Source: Reticulitermes lucifugus (lineage: Eukaryota > Arthropoda > Insecta > Blattodea > Rhinotermitidae). From it: a stretch of 43,767 nucleotides of DNA. The notes below the pieces were generated by a model that did not search any database, was not told where the DNA came from, and saw only the letters and a program-made list of their open reading frames with translations. Location: NCBI GenBank assembly GCA_026260175.1, contig JAKCWW010000880.1, positions 44,511 to 88,277 on the forward strand. Direction: 5' to 3'. Positions 11,249-22,810 of the stretch are shown in pieces. Position 1 is the stretch's first letter; each line of letters opens with the position of its first letter. A program made the position numbers and the translations under genes.

Positions 11249-12715
11249 ATGTGACAATAGCCAATAGGATGAGAGGGTGGGGGGGGTTTGGATGCAAGGT
11301 CACAATATGCTCTACTGCAGCGGGGTGAGAGAAATATGTCTGGAATGCAGCGACACTAAAAGTGCAGGTTGTGTACTTATTCGGACCTATTTTTGTTGCA
11401 CCCACCTAAATAGATGTTTCCACTACCTGTTGATAAAGGGAGGAGTGCTCTTCGTTCTTGAATGCTGTATGATGGACAAAGACCAGAAACATAGATACTT
11501 AAGACAATTCAGTGTTTAGAAAGGGATAATTCAGGAAATTAATACCGACATTTACGATTATCTGTAACATCAATTTAAGGGAGTTAGTGTAATCAGCAAA
11601 GCATGAGCTGTAAAAGTTTCTAGTATTCTAGTATTAGAGACAGAAAATTATTTTTCACCACCGCTTTCAGGCTGGCTCTGAAGTTTACCAATCCATGTAG
11701 CAAGTGGGTAGGATGGATCTTCTGTCCGTGGTTAAATCAACCGGTGCGTGAATCTGACTGCTTCTACTTTAACGCTGAACTTGAGCACAGGAACAACTGT
11801 GCCATTTCAGTATAAACACTTCTTGCAAATTATCTGCATTTTTAACATTGCTAAATATCCGCTTTGCTCCTTTAATTTTTAGTGCCCTTTAACTCCTCAT
11901 GAAGTAGAGCAGTTTGCATTTTGCTTACGTTTTCCGCTATGTCAACTTGTTTATTGAGTTGGCGAAAGGAAAAATTTGGATTGATCCTGTCCGTTCAGCA
12001 CCCACAACTGCGTAAGGAGGTCCAATGATTTATTGTAGAGATATTGATAGCTTCACAATCACGGATTTTGTTTTGTACAATTGAGTTGCTGGAGTTTCTG
12101 GTTGGAGAATATTTTTATTTACAATTTGAATTAACCTGTCTTTAATACTTTGTGGTCCTCTCTCTTTCAGAAGAAAGGTCTGTACAAAAGTTATCTTTGA
12201 CAGTTTATCTGTACCAATTTCGAATAGAATGGATAATGTACAAAAACTACGAATGAAGCAAGAACGTAAATATATTTTTTCAAAAATCTAGATGGTAATA
12301 ATAAAAGGATGATGGCACTAAGAAATTTTGAGTCGGGATAGGTCAAGAATAAGATGTGAAATTTTTATACAGTTGTGATGAATTTGTTTGTCTTAGTTTT
12401 ATTATAAAGTAGAAATGACTACAAATTTATATTCTTAAAAAGGCACTTTTTACTGAGTGAAAGTAGTTAGTGCGATGAAGACTGGGGACTTATATTATGC
12501 TACATGACGTCGTGTAATTTGTTACATAGTAACCACCTTTTCGCAGGAACATAGAGTGAAACTCTACCGAAAATTCCTTGGGCTCTGCTTAAAGAACTTA
12601 CACTGCGTAACCTCCCAGAAAACCGTAATTTTAACTCTCACCACCATTAGAACATCAGGTCTAATATGGTTGGCAAAACGTTTCTCACATCATTAGAGAT
12701 AAATTATGAAGAAAA
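11249..12715. other. No gene recognised
   Basis: There is a G-rich patch at 11270-11287 (GAGAGGGTGGGGGGGG). The ORF at 11277-11519 has no recognised domain. The rest is AT-rich and unremarkable. Confidence 0.4.
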
Positions 12716-12717
12716 GC

Positions 12718-12850
12718 CGGCCGTGCCGTGACTCTGGCAGTTAGGTATCACCGTGGAAACCCGGGTTTAATCCCAGGCCTATCCACGTGGGGTTTGTTGT
12801 GGACAAAGTGGCACTGAGACAGGTGTTGTTTCACCGAGTACTTCGATTTC
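12718..12850 (+). repeat. tRNA-derived SINE fragment
   Basis: GCCGGCCGTGCCGTGACTC heads a block followed by CCCGGGTTTAATCCCAGG, which fits a tRNA B box (GGTTCRANTCC-like) near 12770. It is followed by a body starting CCACGTGGGGTTTGTTG. No target duplication or tail was identified. The family differs from the tRNA-Leu-like SINE. Confidence 0.5.
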
Positions 12851-13398
12851 ACTGTATAACAAGATAACTCAATTTTTTGCCACACGAACTACAGTGGGTA
12901 AATCCAATACAATGTTTTGAGCTGAATTCAAATATGTTGTTAGTTTGTTTCTATCAGGCAAGGTTCTTCAGTGACGCGCGGTTGAAGTTTGAAGAAACCC
13001 TTTATTTACATTATATTACAGAGTATATACATTACCTAAATGTAACAGTGGACGACTTGCTTGGTACCGCTTTTGCATGGTGGAAATGTCCTAGTGAAAT
13101 CTCTGTCCGTGCTTATCACTCACTGCCCTCAGATATTCTGGGAAGACGTCTAAGTGAGAGTCTAAGAAATGCACCTTTAAAGACATATTACACCCCATAG
13201 CTTTGTTGGATTTTACAAGATCATACACCATAACATGATAGTTTTCTGCCTTATGATTTCCCAAAAAAGTGATATCGACATTTTTGAAAGATTTCCATGA
13301 TGCATTTCCACTTAACGTAGCTGATCTTCAAATTTTGCTTCCTGTTTTAACTCTCTTATCTGAGGTACAAAAAATATCCCTTCTTTGATTTTAGCATC

Positions 13399-14995
13399 AC
13401 ATATCCTGCGAAGCTCATCTGAGGAGAGATGGAGATCAAGAGGAAAGGAATGTAGAGATTCCTGTACGAGAAGAAGTAGAAAGTGTTATAAATATGATGA
13501 ATAATAGAGCACGAGCGGAGGATGATTTGGTAGTTGAACTAATTAAGAATACGAACCCACCATAGTGAAAGTCGCATATAAATTCATAGTGATGGGCTGG
13601 GAAAAGAAAATTATGCCGCAATGTTGGAAGACTAGCATTATATGCCCCAGTTTTAAAAAAAGGTGATAAGCTAGTGTGTGAAAATTATAGGGGTATCACA
13701 CTATTAAGTGTTGCGTATAAGATCCTCTCCGGTGTACTGAATGAGAGATTAAAAGAATATGTTGAGAACATATGTGGAGAATATCAACGTGGATTACGCC
13801 CCTGCAGAAGTACAATAGAACAGATTTTCGTTATTCGACACATGCTTGAAAAATTTTGTGAACATGACATAGATATACGTACATATGTTGTTTATTGATT
13901 TTAAAGAAGCCTGTGAAAGCATTAGGAGAGACGAATTGTACGAAGTGATGTTGAGAATGGGAATTCCCGTTAAGATTACAAACCTTGTACGGATGTTTAT
14001 GGACAACACTAGTGCTAAGGCTAAAGTTGGGAATAAACTCAGTGAGCCCTTTCAGTTCAACACTGGAGTGGAACAAATAGATGGACTGTCTACTGCCCTG
14101 TTTAACATTCCCCTCCACAACGTTATAAATAAAATAGATCAGAAATGAACAATTTTTATGAAATCTAGCCAGGTCTGTGCCTACGCGGATGACCTAGTTA
14201 TTTTTACTAGGTATGTGAACACAGTGAAACAGATGTACTTGGAGTTGGAAAGGGAGATCCGAAGTATTGGACTTGGTGTAAATGAAAAAGAGACTAAGTA
14301 TGTAGTAGTATCAACATCAGAGGCAAGAAGGAGGCCACAGAATTTATTACTGGGAGAGAACAACTTTGAGGGGAGTCCTTCGTTTTGCTTATTTGGGAGC
14401 TCTAATAAATAATAGAAATTATATGGTTCAAAATATAAGAGAGAGGATACAAGCCGGGAACCGGGCATGCTGTGCTAACCCACATCTATTTAAAAACCAA
14501 CTCACCAGCCGAGGTACGAAGTTTAAAGACTTACAGAACACTGGTACGCCCTGTCGTGACATGTGGAACAGAAACATGGTCGCTGACAGTGGCAGACGAG
14601 AATGCCCTTAGATTCTTTGAAAGAAGAATACTAAGAAAAATCTTCGGACCTCTATGGGATAGAGGTTAATTGAGAATACGCTATAATGCAGAATTAAATA
14701 AACTTGTCAAAGGACATGACATTGTAAGTTTCGTGAAAGCGCAGAGGATAAGATGGCTAGGACATATGGCGAGAATGTAGGAAGAGCTGATGCCTAAAAG
14801 AATGTTGAAGGGGAGATTATTCTCCAGAAGAAGGAAGGGACGACTGCGTACAAGATGTGTGGACAGTGTGGTGACGGATCTTGTGGTGATGGGGGTCAGA
14901 GACTGGAGAGGAATAGTAGAGGACAGAGTAGGCTGGAGGAGAATTATGAAGGAAGCCAACGCCTACCAAGGGCTGTAGTGCTGCTGTTTATGATG
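13399..14995 (+). pseudogene. Non-LTR retrotransposon reverse transcriptase pseudogene
   Basis: Reading across frames gives conserved LINE reverse-transcriptase blocks in the expected order. They are EEVESVINMMNNRARAEDD (about 13470-13526), CENYRGITLLSVAYKIL (13677-13727), GEYQRGLRPCRSTIEQI (about 13776-13826), FIDFKEACESI (13889-13921), catalytic YADD (14182-14193) in AYADDLVIF, FAYLGALINN (about 14385-14414), LVRPVVTCGTETWSL (about 14541-14585), FFERRILRKIFGP (about 14613-14651), QRIRWLGHMARM (about 14742-14777) and a basic C-terminus to the stop near 14977. It most resembles the RTE-like 'endonuclease-reverse transcriptase' group (moderate certainty). The terminal TGATGATGA near 14990 fits the short repeat tails of such elements. 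At least four frameshifts or stops are visible, and the endonuclease region is missing. Confidence 0.85.
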
Positions 14996-14999
14996 ATGA

Positions 15000-16505
15000 A
15001 TTGATACCGTCGTTAAATAACATGCATAAAAAATATTGGCTTGAACAGTGGCCGGACCGTTAACTCAGCACTATTTTCTTCGTGTCTGGGTGCTTGGGAA
15101 CAGACACAACTTCATGTTTATTTAAATTTCTAGTGGAATTATAAGTGGTGATTGTCATGAAATTTACGTTTCCGCTAGTCAGATTGTAAACCAAAGAAGT
15201 CTGACGTCTCTATGCGGCTCGCGTATTCTTTCTGTACCCTGTGATGCGAGTGTCAGCATTCACGACTATTCTCTTTAAATATACGAATTCTCTACCCTCC
15301 CTCCTGCACCATATGCGGGTTGTTTGTTTTATATTTATATAGACGTTTCTTCCTTTTGTAAAACCACACCCCACCCACATGAATCTTTTAAACGAACGGC
15401 ACCGAAAGGAAGAGAATGAGGCCTTTAACAAGGAAACGTGCTTCCCGGCGAAATGGGACGGCACACCACTAAATATTTATTTCCTTATAAACCCCACACC
15501 TTCCTTTCTTTCTACAACAATTTTTATTCTTCTCAATGAAATCCTATATTTACCACTCTGTGCTCTGTATGTCGCCTGTTTATCGTTCAAGGATGAGCCT
15601 TGATTCCATTTGGTTGGTGCTGTCTTCAGCAGTCGGAGTGATTACGTTTACACGTGGCTACTTTATGAATGGGGCGTCTGTCGATTCTCGAAGACAACCA
15701 TTCTGTCTGCAGTCCGAATTTTCTGCAATTCAGTTCAAAACATCTTCATATCTAGCACCAGTTCTGTCTGTTGTATTTTACTTGCGGATGAAAATTGGAT
15801 ACTCTGCATTTTTGGGTTTTTAATCCTACTACTGAATAAATTATCTGGGACAAATTGGCGGAAAAATCCAAGCAAAACCTGTGTAATTTAGCGATGTGAA
15901 ATTTCAAAATTTCGCGGAGGTTTAGTGCTAATGCGGAACATGTTTTAGACGATTGCATGGTGTACAGTTACATTAGACTGTCATTCGGAGAACATTGCTT
16001 GTGTATGGACTGTGACAGTACCCCAGAACAGGATGCCATTATCTAATGTAGCTGGGTGCTTGAAGAAGGTCTTTTCAAGTTGGGTCTTTTAATATGGTGA
16101 GTACGTTACAGGAAATTGAGACTCGTGTGGAATCCTTAACCGACCTTTCATGCAAGATCATAACACAGCTTTCCTGCAGAACACATTACTTATACTTAAA
16201 CATATTGCACAAGCGTCTAATATTTAAACTTGATTATTATTGAAGGAAGAGTAGCGTAAGACAAAAATGTGAAGGGGTGCAAGTGTTTGTAAGATATGTT
16301 CCTTTCGGTTTCGCGTATGTCATTTTCACTGATACTCTCTTAATGCAGTCAAAATCTGTTGTTGAAACCAGACGGACGGTCGAAAGAATCATACTATACA
16401 TCTTACATTGCATTGCCAGATATGTTTTTGAATACTAAGCTATATCGTTACATATTAACATGATTGGAATCTGTTTTAAAGCACACGTTTTGCATTCTTA
16501 TGAGA
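15000..16505. other. No gene recognised
   Basis: The ORFs at 15379-15891 are low-complexity Phe/Leu/Ile-rich translations in three frames with no domain. TACCGTCGTTAAATAA at 15006-15021 resembles part of the 32-bp motif at 25995 and 42635. Confidence 0.4.
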
Positions 16506-16511
16506 ATTGCA

Positions 16512-16540
16512 CTTAACGTAACGTAATACGTTACGTTAAG
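16512..16540. repeat. 29-bp perfect palindrome
   Basis: CTTAACGTAACGTA and its reverse complement flank a single A. Each arm contains the internal repeat AACGT-AACGT. No element boundaries are visible around it. Confidence 0.85.
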
Positions 16541-16544
16541 ACGT

Positions 16545-18840
16545 GCCGTGCTGCACGGACGGTAAGGCCTGTGTTAAACAGATATAAAGCAGAATGAACT
16601 GCCACGCTGCATTTTCACCGCTTGCTTACTATAAATTATATTTGATTAAAAACTACCAGAATTCCCATAATAAGATACATCTCAGAAAATCAAATTTGGT
16701 CCTGCAAGCCATCTTCAGGGAGACGAGTCAATGTTAGTGGAGACTACTGAAGCTGTAGAAGAGTAGTGTACAGTGTACCTAAGTTAGCTTTTTTCACACA
16801 TAATCTGAACCACATTTTTGAATTAGTAAGTTCCTGTTCGTGTTCACATGTGTGTAACAAGTCAGATGACTTTGGAAGGTACCTGCTTTACAATTGTAGT
16901 AATTTCCGCTAACAGTGCGTGTTTTCCTTAAATGTGGCCCTCCAATACCGAACTGTTTAGGAAAGTGGAATAAATTTGCCTTTTTGAAATTTATTTTATT
17001 ATGTACACTGTGTTGATCTCTTAATAAATTCTAAAACACAATGTGGTTCACAGATTTTTATATAGCCCTATATCCTCAAACCCACAATTTTTTTCAGTTG
17101 TTGAATTACATTTTTTGATGGATGGACAGACAGACCCGTATAATGTGGATTTCGTAATACGCTTTCATTTCATGCACCTCTTAAAAATTAGGCTTAAAAT
17201 AGAGGTAAGAAGAGGTTTAATTCTCTAAGTCAGGGGTACGTAGATTTTTCAAAACTGTAGGAACCACCTAAAAATTCTACGCGCTGGTAGGGTGACGTGA
17301 AGTAAATTACACACTGAAGACCCACAAATATTAGGCGCAAAGGTAAAAATTTAGTCGCACTGGCGACCTGCTGCCCAGGATTTGTGCACTCTTGCTTGAA
17401 GCATCAAGATCCTTTTTTTGTCTTAAAAAGAAAGGTGCTTTCATCCGCAGCAGTTGGTCACTCTATGTCAGGAGAATGTTTTGAGGATTGTTTAAATAGG
17501 CACTTGGCATGTGAGATACAGACATATTGTTCTCTGCAAATGTACGAACAATATCATTTTAAGGAAATTATTTGCCTGCGCAATGAGGATGATACTGTGT
17601 CTTAAAATTAATTTGACGTGCAGTTAAATGATTTGTTGTCTCTTAGATGCTTATAAATAGATAGGAAAATAAACCACATAACTATGGTATTTACATAACT
17701 TCAAAAGGAAACATAACAGGGCAGTCAAATAACATTTCAAAGTGACACTTAGCAAATCTGTTCAGACAGAAAATGATGCGTGGAACTGCGTATGCTTTTG
17801 TACATTTCTATAACGATGTGTAAACAGATGCCACACGAGTAACCTCTTGATCATTTCCTCTTCAGACTTTTGAAGTATCAAGCGGGTTTCATGAAACTGT
17901 ATTCGCTCCACCAAAAATATGAATTGTCCAAAAATAAGACGTAATATTTCATATATTGGCTACAAATATCAATGTTTGTCCGAATGCAAGAAAGTGCTTT
18001 GTTTCATTGTTATTCTTCTTAGTATTTATTCCTCTATTTCTGCTATCGATGCTACAACCACTAGTTCTAATTCTAGATTAGATCTGTGAAAACGAAGATA
18101 GATTACCAAACAGTTTCGGCCAAAAAGGCTGAGTTTCACGTATGTGAACGTACGGACGGATAGACAGAGGAGCACAAAATAGCCAGTCTCTGCTATACGA
18201 CACTTGTATGTAACACCTCTAACAACGCCTAGTAATAATTCTCTGAGACGTAGCGTGTGTAATAAATAGGCCACGAATTTCAACAAAGGTATATTTGTTT
18301 ATTGAATAGAACAGGGAATGGCGGTTGTCAGGGTGACAAGGCAAATAGGCCCTATATCACGGAATGCAGAACATTTGGTTGTGTTTGGAGAAGGGAGAGG
18401 GAAATGTTAGCTGTCCATTGTGTTACACTCCATACTGTACAGACGGGTGTAGTAAGGCAGATACAGGATGCATTCGACGTAATTCCTCATCTAGTAAGAA
18501 AGCCCACGTAGTAAGAAAAACCTCACAAATTTCGCAAATAATATAACTTACTGATTCATATAACTTGCGATTTGTCCGATCCACTGTGCGTGCGCGAGAA
18601 GACATATTGTTCGCCGACGCTTCTTTAGGAAACGGGACATCCAAAATTAACCACAAAAGAATTGCAGAACTTTCTTGTTGATTTTGACTGAATTATAGAA
18701 AGTAATCCTAAACTCTTTGAGCAAACCTCGTGCACATATATATGCATATACATTGTGTACTTGTTACTCCGACACTGTGTAAATGTGTAAAATGTAATTG
18801 AAACCAGCTTAAAAATTCGCCACTTTTAATTGGTCACTCA
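16545..18840. other. No gene recognised
   Basis: AT-rich DNA without recognisable coding or repeat structure. CAGGGGTACGTAGATT at 17231-17246 recalls an hAT terminus, but no partner end or 8-bp duplication was found. Confidence 0.4.
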
Positions 18841-18841
18841 T

Positions 18842-19430
18842 GAAGAATTTCATAATAATAATCACGCAGTCTGTCTTACGACAGGTCCATAGCCGCTTCC
18901 AAAGCGGGTTCTCCACAGAAGGCGATCTGGTGCTTGCCGTTTCAATTTCCAGTATCTTCTCCTTTCCTTAAGGTCATCCAGTAGTTGTTCACGTCTTCTT
19001 CCTCGTCTTCTTTTTCCTTCTGTCTTTCCTTCAATAACGTGTTTTAGAAGGCAGTTCCTACGCGTGTTGTGGCCATTCAAGTTCGTGTTTCAGCTCCATA
19101 CAAAGGTATGCTCCAAATGTAGCTTTAAATTTTTTTTCCTTAAATTAAATTCCAATTTGCTGGTGAAGAGCGTCTTCTTCTTGTTGAGTGCTGCTTTTGC
19201 CTTGGCAATCCTGGGCTTATTATCACTTGTACATCTTGCATCATTTTCTATCAGGCTAACAAAACATTCGAAATGTGTCACATTCTCCTGATGTTTTTTG
19301 ATCTATCATAGTATTTACCTTGGCATTCTCATTACCTCAATTTTTCCACCTTCGTTTCATTCTATGGCATCTTCCAGTTTCAAATATTCTGTTAGTCATG
19401 CCTTGTAATACCATTTCCTAAATGGGAAAG
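18842..19430 (-). pseudogene. LINE C-terminal relic with internal deletion
   Basis: Minus-strand translation from about 19281 gives DARCTSDNKPRIAKAKAALN and LFTSKLEFNLRKKNLKLHLE (19090-19281). A YGAET block at about 19090-19105 follows. Translation then jumps to GHNTRRNCLLKHVIEGKTEG, GRRREQLLDDLKERR and GSGYGPVVRQTA before a stop at 18862. These are hallmark segments of an insect non-LTR retrotransposon C-terminal region. The usual stretch between YGAETW and the GH-RRNCLLK block (several dozen residues in relatives) is missing, with a frame change at about 19075-19090. An ATTATTATTATG run just beyond the stop fits a 3' tail. The 5' limit is fuzzy. Confidence 0.7.
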
Positions 19431-19539
19431 TAGTTTGCCTCCGGATCGTTCTGTCTCCAGAGGAAGCATCTCGCATTTATCTCTGTTTTTGGAAAGAGAC
19501 TATCCAAGAAAAGTAATAATGTTGTAGTTTTTTTCATTT

Positions 19540-19870
19540 GCTTTCCACATCGCAGTGCAGCAGCCGTTTAAACCACACTGGTCACGCCTGTTGCTATAAG
19601 ATCACGAAATATCTCGACTGTCATTTGCTCTGTGCTTCAAGTCGCTACTGATGTCGCCGTTTCCGGCATCAGAGGAATCTGTGTCAGAATTTCCTTCTCC
19701 TAGGCAAATCTCTTCCTCTGGTTTCTAGCCTCTATCTGTCTGGCTTGGCAGACCCTACTGGTAGCAATGCTACCGATGACTTAGCTCTCAGGGGTACTGG
19801 TAAACACAAGCCCCTCCATCACGGCAACGTGGAGATACCATTGGGTGGGAATTTCTTATGTAAGGTTTTA
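19540..19870. other. Unrecognised block with a 60-codon ORF
   Basis: The plus-strand ORF 19745-19927 begins MADPTGSNATDDLALRGTG and continues into KHKPLHHGNVEIPLGG before running into the PLE insertion at 19891. Because the ORF overlaps the insertion boundary, its end is not native. The translation looks protein-like for its first 40 residues, perhaps from a mobile element, but I cannot name it. Confidence 0.25.
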
Positions 19871-19990
19871 AAGACAACAATATTTGAGATTTTCACATTA
19901 TATTCACCGTGCATTTTGTATAATTAACTAATTCACAACAACAAATGCACAAAGACAAGTTATGTCATTAATTCCTTTATTAAACGGTTA

Positions 19991-20035
19991 CCACAATACG
20001 CATTTCGGCACTTCTACAATACCATCATCAGGGGG
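19991..20035 (-). ncRNA. Hammerhead-ribozyme-like motif, left arm
   Basis: This is the mirror of 20382-20426. Minus-strand CTGATGA occupies 20025-20031, followed by one T, GGTA pairing with TGCC (one U-G wobble replacing C-G), then GAAA, a two-base-pair stem III and TT. Stem I is weakened here (CCCC opposite GUGG). So this arm keeps stem II but is less likely to fold than the right arm. Confidence 0.45.
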
Positions 20036-20381
20036 ATCGTTGAAGTTTTACATAGACCAATGTTCTTAAAATACATCAGAACAGTCAAAACTGTGTATAA
20101 AATGTTACAATATTCGTTGTTGCCACTCTATGTAAAATTATACAATAATAGTATTATTAAAATTGTTAAAATAGTGGTAAAATAGTATAGTATATTGTAT
20201 TATATATTATGATGTAATATAATATACTGTACTGTTTTACCACTATTTTAACAATTTTAATAATACTATTATTGTATAATTTTACATAGAGTGGTAACAA
20301 CGAATATTGTAACATTTTATACACAATTTTGACTTTTCTGATGTATTTTAAGAACATTGGTCTATGTAAAACTTCAACGAT

Positions 20382-20426
20382 CCCCCTGATGATGGCATTG
20401 TAGAAGTGCCGAAATGCGTATTGGGG
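20382..20426 (+). ncRNA. Hammerhead-ribozyme-like motif, right arm
   Basis: Elements in order: stem I CCCC (20382-20385); core CTGATGA (20386-20392); one extra T (20393); stem II GGCA/TGCC (20394-20397 with 20407-20410) with a 9-nt loop; GAAA (20411-20414); a 2-bp stem III around GCGT; the expected cleavage triplet AUU ending at 20422; and stem I GGGG (20423-20426). All textbook hammerhead parts are present except for the unpaired base between A9 and stem II. Minimal hammerheads with tiny stem III are known from PLE terminal repeats and may act as dimers. Activity here is inferred only. Confidence 0.55.
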
Positions 20427-20509
20427 TAACCTTTTAATAAAGGAATTAATGACATTACTTGTCTTTGTGCATTTGTTGGTGTGAATTAGTTAATTAAATA
20501 TTTGAGATG

Positions 20510-21944
20510 TCGTTTTGTCAGTTATACCTTTATAAAATGCCGCTGCAAGTGGTTACTGATAGTTGTTGCAGAATAACGTCTAAAAACTTGAAATTTGAAC
20601 TAGTTGTCTTTCGTTCAGCTGACTTATGTTGATTTTGATGGTGCTGCGAATATGTTTGGAAGAGAAAATAGACTGATACAAGAAATTAGACAAAGTCTGA
20701 ACCATGTAGTTGCTAACCACTTTATTGCACACAAATAAACTTAAGAGTTTCTTTTAAGTGAAATAAAAGACTCGAAATATAAGGGTGATTTCGAGTGTGT
20801 CTTGAAGCAGCTGCACATTTTCTATCAGTAGTCTCCAAAGAGAATACGATAGCTAGGGCAAGTAGCTGGAAGCCTTTAAAAGAGTATGAAGAAATTTTAC
20901 TATTTATATAAAGTAAGAAGGTTTCTTTGGCAAAGTTCGTGCTCTCGTTACTCTTGTGAAAGAATGCAATTGTGTTATTGGTACATCTAAAAAGCCACAT
21001 ATACAAAAATTGTGACATTTTAAACTTGTAGCCTTTGGGTGAATTCAGAGGTACTGCGAGATTATTTTAGAGGATTTTTGTGAACATTATATTAATTGTT
21101 TGCTAAAAGTAATTAATTTTGTTGTAAAAATTAGTTGTACCAGCAAGAAAAATTCAGAATGCCAAGTTGCTGAAAAGGCATATGTCCTACCCCTTTCTGT
21201 GTATTGTGGCACTAGCTGGACTTTACATTCTTCCTGAATTATGTAAGTGTGACTTTATTGCTTCTCGTCTTTGTATTATATACAAATGTTTTTTCTTAGA
21301 ACCATTAACATTTTTTGTTCAATCCCGTGAATAATACATAATCTGAACAAGTCTATGTTATTGTAGTTTAATTTATTTAGTGAAAACCTTTCCATGAACA
21401 GACACTTTCGCAAGTGCTTACTCGCGCGTGCACACACACACACACACACAATGTTCTTGTTCGTTTTGTCTGTTTCATGCTCGTATATCACACCTAATAG
21501 AGACAAGGCAGGCACTGTACGTATAACGTAATATAGCTAACGGTTGTTACCATGGAAAAGCAATATTCTGATTTTGTGTTTGTTGCTTAATTATCCAGCA
21601 CCCACAGCGCATGTGCGGTATTACATTGTCATGTGTCCTACTTGGCGCTACCATATTTTTGTACATTATCTCATAAACGGCACAATTTTCGGAAAAAAAT
21701 TATTAAACATAAAATGTGTTTTTTGATTTTCTATACAACTTTTGTCTGAAATATTTCTCAGTCTAAGAAGAATTCAGCGAGATTTTATCATCAATGTAGG
21801 TACGTCTTTATGTAAAGCACCCGTTATTCTTGTCAGATTCTAACAATACTTGAAGTTTCCCTACAGGTTTTCTAAAAATACTCAAATATCAAATTTTATG
21901 AAATTCCGCCACGTGGGAGCTGAGTTGTTTCATTCGGACAGACT

Positions 21945-21975
<31 letters not shown>

Positions 21976-22430
21976 ATAACCAAGGTAAATGTCGCTTTTC
22001 GCTATTTTGAGAACGCGCCTAAAACCCCAACTTAACAGTCTCCTTACTCTTGCCAGTATGTGAGGTACCCACGACTGTTAACAATTAATTTACCTGTACG
22101 AGTTTTGCGTGGGAGTTACTGCGTGTGAGTCAAATTACCATTCGTAATATTTGTTTCTTTTTTACATTATTAAAATGTAGCTGAATAAATCAAGTGTTAA
22201 TGCTTCTTTATTACTTAAGCTACTACATATTGTGATACTGAGAAGAAAAGCAACCACATTCCGGGCGAAAAACCGGTGCTTCTGTTAGTAAGTTTTGCGA
22301 GAAAATTTATGTAACCCTGACTGAATTCAAGTGGCAAAATACGTTTAACACTTTGTAGCATGAATTTTGAGTAGGAAATGTTTAAAACTTAAGTATTCTT
22401 GTCAAAGTAAACACATAACACTCTATGGTA
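20510..22430. other. No gene recognised; two microsatellites
   Basis: A (CA)n run lies at about 21430-21450 and a (CAGA)n run at about 21950-21976. The ORFs here are AT-driven translations without domains. Confidence 0.45.
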
Positions 22431-22435
22431 CATTA

Positions 22436-22734
22436 CCTGGTCTGAGCCATTGAGGCACTGCACTACAAGCCGGAAGGTGGCGGGTTTGATTACCGATGGT
22501 GTCATTGGAATTTTTTATTGACATAATCCTTCCGTCCGCACTGTGGCCCTGGGCTCGACTCAGACTTTGACAGAAATGAGTACCAGGAAAGTTTCCTTGG
22601 GGGTAAAGGCGGCCGGTGCTTACGGATGACAACCTTACCACCTACTTGTGCCGAGGTTCTTGAAATCTGGTAGCCTCATTCTCCTGGAACCCTCGGAGCC
22701 TCTCCAGGCCTGAACAGGGATTGCTTTGCCTTTG
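22436..22734 (+). repeat. tRNA-derived SINE, same family as 22826-23128
   Basis: It starts with a degenerate A-box half (GAGCCATTGAGGCACTGCAC) and a B-box-like GGGTTTGATTACC (22481-22493). It continues through GGTAAAGGCGGCCGG (22602-22616) and ends TTGCTTTGCCTTTG. The body is the reverse complement of 22826-23128 with many differences. No clean target duplication was found, suggesting an older copy. Confidence 0.75.
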
Positions 22735-22810
22735 TTCTGAGAATTATACGAGAAACATAAGTACACTCTGCGGGGAAAATAAACGTTTAACAGTATTTAA
22801 GCACTTGATT

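Larger units (their letters stand above)
19879..20508. mobile_element. Palindromic Penelope-like insertion, 12-bp target duplication
   Basis: AATATTTGAGAT at 19879-19890 and 20497-20508 flanks a 606-bp insert. From 19921 to 20496 the insert is an inverted repeat with about 288-bp arms. Every pairing I checked sums to 40,417, so there are no indels, and I counted roughly 10-12 mismatches (about 96% identity). The centre is near 20208. A one-sided 30-bp extension (19891-19920) separates the left arm from the target duplication. Two opposed terminal repeats plus a short tail match known PLE insertion structures. There is no coding sequence. Each arm carries a hammerhead-like motif. Confidence 0.8.

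Noticed and set aside
10956..11405. 149-codon minus-strand ORF
   Set aside because: It spans the 89-N gap and the PLE terminal repeat; the reading frame across the gap is meaningless.
12877..13200. 107-codon plus-strand ORF upstream of the LINE pseudogene
   Set aside because: It shows no endonuclease motifs expected upstream of a LINE reverse transcriptase, no known domain and no splice support. I left it as chance, although it is fairly long.
17231..17400. CAGGGG-type start resembling an hAT end
   Set aside because: No inverted partner end and no matching 8-bp duplication were found downstream.
21950..21976. CAGA tandem run considered as a CRISPR-like or satellite array
   Set aside because: It is a simple tetranucleotide microsatellite of a few units.
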